Shown here: positions 3,994 to 8,284 of the stretch, one piece after another | Position numbering within the stretch: the stretch's first letter is position 1 | How the letters are laid out: every line of letters begins with the position of its first letter | Assembly: GCA_004296925.1 (NCBI GenBank) | Contig: SCVI01000052.1 | Location: forward strand, 1-8,284 | Length of the DNA stretch: 8,284 nucleotides | Direction of reading: 5' to 3' | DNA from: Patescibacteria group bacterium | GTDB taxonomy: Bacteria; Patescibacteriota; Minisyncoccia; Phycocordibacterales; Phycocordibacteraceae | Made by a program: the position numbers and the translations under genes | Notes under the pieces: generated by a model | What the model was told of the DNA's origin: nothing | Database searches by the model: none | The model's input: only the letters and a program-made list of their open reading frames with translations

Positions 3994-4407
3994 ATGGATA
4001 TACCTGTAAATTATTTTGCACTTTTTGTTGCTGGGTTTGTCGCTGTCGGCTTAGGGTTTCTATGGTACTCACCGTTTGTATTTGGTGAGAAGTGGGTCAG
4101 GGCCTCGGGCATGACTACAGGAAAAATTGCACAAGGGAAAAGACGTATGCCTCTAGGTGTTATAGGAGGATTTTTTTGTCAGCTTGTTGTTGGGTACGTA
4201 CTTATTCAATTCGCGGAAGCATTTTCTGCAGTCACTGCATCAGATGCGTTGCAACTCGCTTTCTTGGCGTGGCTCGGTTTTTTAGCAGTACCATCGCTAC
4301 ATGCGGTTTTTTGGGAAGGGAAGCCGGTGGCGTACTGGGCAATTAATGTAGGATACCAACTTGCAGTTTTCGGAGCGATGGCACTTATACTCGTTCTATG
4401 GCGTTGA
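3994..4407 (+). CDS. DUF1761-like four-helix membrane protein
   Basis: This 137-residue integral membrane protein has hydrophobic segments at about 5-25, 53-73, 85-105 and 115-135. The opening MDIPVNYFALFVAGFVAVGLGFLWYSPFVFG-type sequence (residues 1-31, with the LGFLWYSP motif at 20-27) followed by EKWVRASG is characteristic of DUF1761 proteins, which are small membrane proteins of unknown role. The later YWAINVGYQLAVFGAMA segment also fits the family. An in-frame GTG at 3967 would add nine residues, but ATG 3994 matches the usual family N-terminus and sits just after a TATACT box. The gene ends with TGA. The rnpB promoter begins 11 bases later. No functional link to its neighbours is evident. 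Confidence 0.82.
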   Translation: MDIPVNYFALFVAGFVAVGLGFLWYSPFVFGEKWVRASGMTTGKIAQGKRRMPLGVIGGFFCQLVVGYVLIQFAEAFSAVTASDALQLAFLAWLGFLAVPSLHAVFWEGKPVAYWAINVGYQLAVFGAMALILVLWR

Positions 4408-4418
4408 TAGTAAAAAAA

Positions 4419-4427
4419 TGGTATAAT
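4419..4427 (+). promoter_or_regulatory. Extended -10 promoter of rnpB
   Basis: TGGTATAAT is a consensus extended -10 element. Its predicted start at about 4434 coincides with the first base pair of the RNase P RNA P1 helix at 4435. No -35 box at standard spacing is present; TTGATA at 4404-4409 is only 12 bases away. Confidence 0.8.
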
Positions 4428-4432
4428 AAAAA

Positions 4433-4790
4433 AAGCGCCAGGTAACTGCTCTTTAAAAATGAGAGGAAAGTCCGAACACTCACCACCACTTTATTGTGGT
4501 GGAATGGTAGCGGGTAACACCCGTCCGCTCGTATTCGATAGACGAGCGCGCGTTGCGAACAGAAACGCCTGAGGAGAAATCTAAAGGGATCCCCCAGAAT
4601 CGAAAGATATTGGAAGGATTTGTCTCACCGAAAGGTGGGGATGAAACGGCTAAATACGTATCAGTGTGCAAGGCCGTGTTCCCGAAAGGGAAAGTGCCGC
4701 TCGAGCTCTCTGGTAACAGAGGGCCCAGATAAATAGTTATCTCGTTTTACGTAAGTAAAATAAGACAGAATTCGGCTTATCGGCGCCACC
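4433..4790 (+). ncRNA. rnpB: RNase P RNA (bacterial class)
   Basis: This is the catalytic RNA that removes tRNA 5' leaders. The two halves of the conserved core are plain: GAGGAAAGTCCGAAC (4463-4477) and ACAGAATTCGGCTTAT (4765-4780), which together form helix P4. The ends pair as P1 (GCGCC 4435-4439 with GGCGC 4782-4786). Further landmarks are a hairpin CCACCAC/GTGGTGG (4483-4502), AACAGAAACGCC (4558-4569) and GTGCAAGGCCG (4666-4676). The length of about 355 bases is normal. It has its own promoter and terminator. The loop upstream of GCAAGGCC reads GATGAAACGG where many bacteria have GGTAAA, so the GGU motif that pairs with the tRNA CCA end seems to be missing. Confidence 0.96.
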
Positions 4791-4806
4791 TATCGAACAA
4801 TGCAAC

Positions 4807-4839
4807 ACACCTTCGGAATCCCCGGAGGTGTTTTGTTTT
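4807..4839 (+). terminator. Intrinsic terminator of rnpB
   Basis: A 10-bp stem ACACCTTCGG (4807-4816) with CCGGAGGTGT (4822-4831), containing one T-G pair, has a five-base loop and is followed by TTTGTTTT. It lies 20 bases after the end of rnpB. Confidence 0.9.
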
Positions 4840-4862
4840 ATATGAGTTTGATTTTGTGTGCA

Positions 4863-4890
4863 TGGTATACTTTTTTCATATTGGCATAAT
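4863..4890 (+). promoter_or_regulatory. Two candidate extended -10 boxes before the O-antigen-ligase-like gene
   Basis: TGGTATACT (4863-4871) and TGGCATAAT (4882-4890) both fit the TGn extended -10 pattern. They would give starts at about 4878 and 4897 and leaders of roughly 27 or 8 bases before ATG 4905. No convincing -35 box accompanies either, and no Shine-Dalgarno is visible before the ATG. Confidence 0.55.
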
Positions 4891-4904
4891 ACTTTACGAA
4901 TTGT

Positions 4905-7259
4905 ATGGACAACGCAATTAATTTAAACTCATCAAATGAATCATTACTCGAGAAGATTGGTAGCTGGGCTGTTGCCGGAATAGCTTTTTTGATGCCGGTA
5001 TTTTTTATACCGAGCGCCGTTTTTCCATTTCAGTTCAGTAAAGTGCTTGTGGTGTTGGTTGGAGTAGTACTTATACTCACTGTTTTCTCTATACGAGTTT
5101 TGAGAAAAGGAAATATCTCATTTTTGTGGTCAAAGTTACTGATTCCTCTCCTTGCACTTCCTATCGCGTATTTCATCTCTTCTGTATTTTCTCCAGTCCC
5201 TTCAGTCTCTTTGTTTGGTTTCCAACTTGATCAAGATACGTTCGGATTTATTGCGTTGATGTCGATTCTTGCATTCGCTACTACTCTCGTAGTTCGTACT
5301 GAAAAAAGAATTTTTTCTACCCTTTTTGCCCTAATGATTGCTGGATGGGGAGTGTTGTTATTTCAAATAATTCAAATTGTATTCAAGAATCCAATCTTGC
5401 CATCACTCTTCTCTTCACCGATTGCAAACACTGTCGGAAGTTGGAACGATCTATCTCTCTTTATAGGGTTGATTGCAGCACTTTCAATCTTTGCTTTAGA
5501 AACGCTAAACCTTGCAAAACTTTCTAAAGTATTGCTCGGTATCACGCTTGCTGTTTCTCTATTTTTCTTAGCGGTTGCCAACTTCCAACTTGCTTGGATC
5601 CTCGTATCGTTAGTGGCGTTTGTTATGCTCATCGCAGCTTTTACACGTAAGAGACCAGTTGCAGCAGAAGACGGTTCCGCTCCATCTTTCGGAACAAAAG
5701 GCATCCTTTCCATCGTTGTATTCGCTATAGCTGTTTTCTTCCTATTTTTTGGAGGAACGGTACAGAATCCAGGTCCTTCAACAGTGCTTCAGGATAACTT
5801 CAACATTCAAGCTTTAGATGTCCGTCCATCTGTAGTTGGTACACTCACTGTTCTACAAAGCACCTATACGAAAAGTCCTGTTTTTGGTTCAGGTCCTAAT
5901 ACATTCAGCTCAGAATGGCTCGCTTCTCGTCCTGCTGAAATTGTTGCAACTCCATTTTGGAATGTTGCGTTTACCTCAGGATTCGGCTCTATCCCAACAT
6001 CCTTTGCAACAGGCGGGGTGCTTGTGGCTTTTGCGTGGCTCTTGCTCATAGGATTTCTCTTGTTTACTACTGTTCGTGCGCTTCTCACTGCACCAATGAG
6101 AACTGATCGTTCATATTTACTCATCGCGGCAACATCACTGGGCTCATTGTTTTTACTAGTTGCACATGTATTTTATGTGCCAAGCCAAGGCCTTACCGCG
6201 TTACTGTTCCTTTTTATTGGTCTTTTCATCGCATCACTTCGTTCTACGGACCTTGCTCGTCCTGTTTCGATTTCCTTTACTGATAGCCCACGCTTAGGAT
6301 TTCTTTCCGTGTTGTTGGTAGCTGTTTCCTTAGTTGTTTCGCTGGTCTCTCTTTACGGTACAGGGGCAGTGTATGCAGCTGGAATTCAAGAAGGGAAGGC
6401 GGTTTTGAGCGCAAATTCCGGAGATTTAGATGGCGCTATAGTCGCAGTTACCAAAGCGGCTCAACTTTCTCCACAAGACCGTTACTTCAGAATGCTTACC
6501 GCAATTTATGTTGCAAAAATGAATGAAGTTGCCCAGACAGGAACTCCTGACAAGAAAACACAAGACGAATTCCAAGCATACTTAGCAGCAGGTGTTGATG
6601 CGTCACAACGAGCTGTGTCAGCAAATTCACTCAACGCAGACAATTGGTTGTCTAGGGCATCGGTCTATGAAACAGTTGTGCCTCTGAAAATTACTGGTGC
6701 ATATGAAAATGCAATAGAAACATTAAAAGAGGCAGAAAAGAGAAACCCAAGAACACCTGAGGTTGATTATCGAATCGCAAGTCTTGAAGCCTTTAGTGGT
6801 AAATTTGAAGATGCACGAAAGAGTGCGGAGTCTGCTGTTCAAAAGAAAGCTGACTACACCCCAGCAATACTTCTATTAGCACAACTTGCACTCAATGAAG
6901 GAAGAATTAACGACGCTATTGATTCAGTGAATTCCGCAATCGTATTTAATCCAAATAATTCACAGTTGCTCTACCAGCTTGGACTTTTACAGCTCGAAGC
7001 TAAAAAATACGCAGAAGCAGGAGATTCGTTTGAGTCAGCTCTTCTTATAACTCCAGATTACGCAAACGCATCATACTTCCTAGGTCAAACAAAAGTACTC
7101 TTAAATCAACCTGATGAAGCACTTCTTATCTTCAAATCACTTCAGGAAAAAAATGGAGATAATGCAACATTGAAAGCTGTAATTGAGGCGCTAGAGAAAG
7201 GCGAGAATCCATTTTCTGAGGGTACTGTAGCTCCTCAGGAATCGACAACAGGAATATAA
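4905..7259 (+). CDS. O-antigen ligase-like polytopic membrane protein with C-terminal TPR domain
   Basis: The protein has 784 residues. Residues ~20-490 hold about a dozen hydrophobic segments (for example 21-40, 45-64, 76-95, 113-130, 137-160, 183-198, 207-246, 267-284, 369-390, 403-424, 428-445, 464-484). Between them is a large loop with VRPSVVGTL (307-314) and PVFGSGPNTF (325-334), then SRPAEIVATPFWN (341-353). This arrangement recalls the periplasmic loop of Wzy/WaaL-type enzymes, which join lipid-carried glycans to acceptors. From ~495 to 765 the protein is soluble and helical, with TPR-like units such as GAYENAIETLKEAEKRNP (598-615), FEDARKSAESAV (634-645), INDAIDSVNSAIVFNPNN (668-685) and YAEAGDSFESALLITPDY (702-719). 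The TPR part may dock an acceptor or partner. murJ follows after 12 bases, so the two probably act together in the envelope. The glycan substrate is unknown, and the enzyme assignment is inference from layout and motifs. Confidence 0.83.
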   Translation: MDNAINLNSSNESLLEKIGSWAVAGIAFLMPVFFIPSAVFPFQFSKVLVVLVGVVLILTVFSIRVLRKGNISFLWSKLLIPLLALPIAYFISSVFSPVPSVSLFGFQLDQDTFGFIALMSILAFATTLVVRTEKRIFSTLFALMIAGWGVLLFQIIQIVFKNPILPSLFSSPIANTVGSWNDLSLFIGLIAALSIFALETLNLAKLSKVLLGITLAVSLFFLAVANFQLAWILVSLVAFVMLIAAFTRKRPVAAEDGSAPSFGTKGILSIVVFAIAVFFLFFGGTVQNPGPSTVLQDNFNIQALDVRPSVVGTLTVLQSTYTKSPVFGSGPNTFSSEWLASRPAEIVATPFWNVAFTSGFGSIPTSFATGGVLVAFAWLLLIGFLLFTTVRALLTAPMRTDRSYLLIAATSLGSLFLLVAHVFYVPSQGLTALLFLFIGLFIASLRSTDLARPVSISFTDSPRLGFLSVLLVAVSLVVSLVSLYGTGAVYAAGIQEGKAVLSANSGDLDGAIVAVTKAAQLSPQDRYFRMLTAIYVAKMNEVAQTGTPDKKTQDEFQAYLAAGVDASQRAVSANSLNADNWLSRASVYETVVPLKITGAYENAIETLKEAEKRNPRTPEVDYRIASLEAFSGKFEDARKSAESAVQKKADYTPAILLLAQLALNEGRINDAIDSVNSAIVFNPNNSQLLYQLGLLQLEAKKYAEAGDSFESALLITPDYANASYFLGQTKVLLNQPDEALLIFKSLQEKNGDNATLKAVIEALEKGENPFSEGTVAPQESTTGI

Positions 7260-7271
7260 GCATCCTAACTT

Positions 7272-8284
7272 ATGGTTAAGCGAGTTCTCGGGGCAATGAC
7301 CCGTCCTATACAGGGTCTCCATGAGGCTGCGTATGTACTCGCTGGTTTTTCGATCCTATCTCAAGTTTTAGCTCTTGTTCGAGATAGAACGTTTGCTCAT
7401 TATTTTGGGGCTGGACCGGTGCTCGATGCTTATTTTGCGGCATTCAAAATCCCAGATCTCCTATTTGCTTTCCTTACCTTGTTTGTTTCTTCGTTTGCAC
7501 TTGTTCCACTTCTCTCTGGCAAAGAAAAAAAAGCTCAAGGAATCATTATAGGTAATGTGCTTTTTGCGTTCGGAGTATCTGCGCTTTTTCTCACCGCATT
7601 GTTATGGTTTGCGATGCCGTATCTTATTCCGGTAATTTTTCCTGGCTTCAATAGTGCTATGGTTGCTGATACGGTATTACTTTCCAGAATTATGCTAGTA
7701 CAGCCAATGTTACTCGGACTGTCCTCCATTGCATCATCGGTGGTGCAAGTACTCAGGCAATTTGTTATTTATGCACTTGCTCCAATTCTGTACAATCTTG
7801 GAATTATAGGTGGCGTACTATTTCTGTATCCGCAGTATGGAATCCAAGGACTTGCATGGGGTGTGGTTGTTGGCGCATTGCTTCATGTAACCGTGCAAAC
7901 ACTTCCACTCTTAAGTCATACACATACATTTTGGAAACCATCATTTGCATCGCTCAAATCATCAATCATTGACGTTGCGCTTCCTTCGCTTCCTCGCGCA
8001 CTGGCGCTCTCATCACAGCAAATATTGATGATAGTTTTTGTAAGCATTGCTTCATTAACAGTCACTGGTGCTATTGCAGCCCTATCTTTTTCTTTTAACT
8101 TGCAATCCATTCCACTTACAATCATTGGTGTTTCGTATGCAGCTGTAATATTTCCCGCACTTGCGTCTTTAGTAGCAAAAAAAGAACACGTACTCTTTAT
8201 GCGTGAAGTATGGGCATCAATTAGGCATGTGGTGTTTTGGACGTTTCCCGCGATCACCTTAATGATTATTTTACGCGCTCAGAT
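7272..8284 (+). CDS. murJ: Lipid II flippase MurJ/MviN family (3' truncated)
   Basis: The first 337 residues of a protein of about 500 are present, and the frame is open to the window edge. MurJ moves lipid-linked peptidoglycan precursors across the cytoplasmic membrane. Family motifs are clear: LSQVLALVRDRTFAHYFGAG (29-48) with the conserved RDR, LDAYFAAFKIPDLLF (51-65), SSFALVPLL (73-81), and at the edge ITLMIILRAQ, matching the usual LRAQIVR region. Multiple hydrophobic segments are consistent with the 14-helix fold. The ATG at 7272 lies 12 bases after the previous stop, which suggests an operon with the O-antigen-ligase-like gene. No Shine-Dalgarno is seen. Related flippases of the same superfamily export other lipid-linked glycans, so a role with the neighbouring ligase-like protein is also possible. 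Confidence 0.95.
   Translation, partial: MVKRVLGAMTRPIQGLHEAAYVLAGFSILSQVLALVRDRTFAHYFGAGPVLDAYFAAFKIPDLLFAFLTLFVSSFALVPLLSGKEKKAQGIIIGNVLFAFGVSALFLTALLWFAMPYLIPVIFPGFNSAMVADTVLLSRIMLVQPMLLGLSSIASSVVQVLRQFVIYALAPILYNLGIIGGVLFLYPQYGIQGLAWGVVVGALLHVTVQTLPLLSHTHTFWKPSFASLKSSIIDVALPSLPRALALSSQQILMIVFVSIASLTVTGAIAALSFSFNLQSIPLTIIGVSYAAVIFPALASLVAKKEHVLFMREVWASIRHVVFWTFPAITLMIILRAQ

Noticed and set aside
2470..4407. Possible UGA-glycine recoding as in Gracilibacteria/SR1
   Set aside because: htpX and the DUF1761-like gene both end at TGA at the expected protein length, so UGA is used as stop.
5372..5713. Minus-strand 113-codon ORFs here and at 7916-8257
   Set aside because: They are antisense shadows of strongly supported membrane-protein genes with no promoter, start context or domain of their own.
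8281..8284. AGAT at the right edge as the start of a second adapter (AGATCGGAAGAGC)
   Set aside because: Four bases are too few, and the murJ frame (LRAQ followed by I) predicts the same bases.

Overview
The window looks like a chromosomal contig from a Patescibacteria/CPR bacterium, most likely a Parcubacteria-type lineage. This is an inference from the gene style: a lemA-htpX pair, a membrane protein with O-antigen ligase-like and TPR parts next to murJ, many proteins under 60 residues, tRNA-Ser without an encoded CCA, AT-leaning coding sequence, and starts that mostly lack a Shine-Dalgarno sequence. TGA ends both htpX and the DUF1761 gene, so UGA reads as stop here, unlike in Gracilibacteria/SR1. 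The first 13 bases are an Illumina adapter remnant, so the left edge is an assembly end.

Layout. 15-557 (+): the C-terminal part of groEL, then a 48-residue acidic peptide gene, closed by a strong symmetrical terminator. 602-2472 (+): a 51-residue basic peptide, lemA, a 56-residue unknown protein and the M48 protease gene htpX, all on one strand. 2500-3251 (-): a block of two very small genes (48 and 38 residues) and one doubtful third ORF. The first two share an upstream/leader module of nearly identical sequence and spacing, and each ends in a hairpin with a T-run on its own strand. 3341-3640 (+): tRNA-Ser(GGA), its terminator, and a structured stretch carrying repeats of the tRNA 3' end in both orientations. 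3640-4407 (+): a DUF1905 protein and a four-helix DUF1761-like membrane protein. 4433-4790 (+): RNase P RNA (rnpB) with a terminator. 4905-8284 (+): a 784-residue O-antigen-ligase-like/TPR membrane protein, then murJ, which runs off the right edge.

How the genes fit together. GroEL and LemA/HtpX suggest protein folding and membrane-protein quality control. tRNA-Ser and rnpB are translation and RNA-processing genes. The O-antigen-ligase-like protein and MurJ belong to export of lipid-linked cell-envelope precursors. Several -10 boxes are of the extended type (TGn-TATAAT-like), and some lie 7-9 bases before the ATG, which points to leaderless or nearly leaderless mRNAs. The least explained parts are the paired minus-strand peptide genes with their shared leader and the repeat cluster behind tRNA-Ser.
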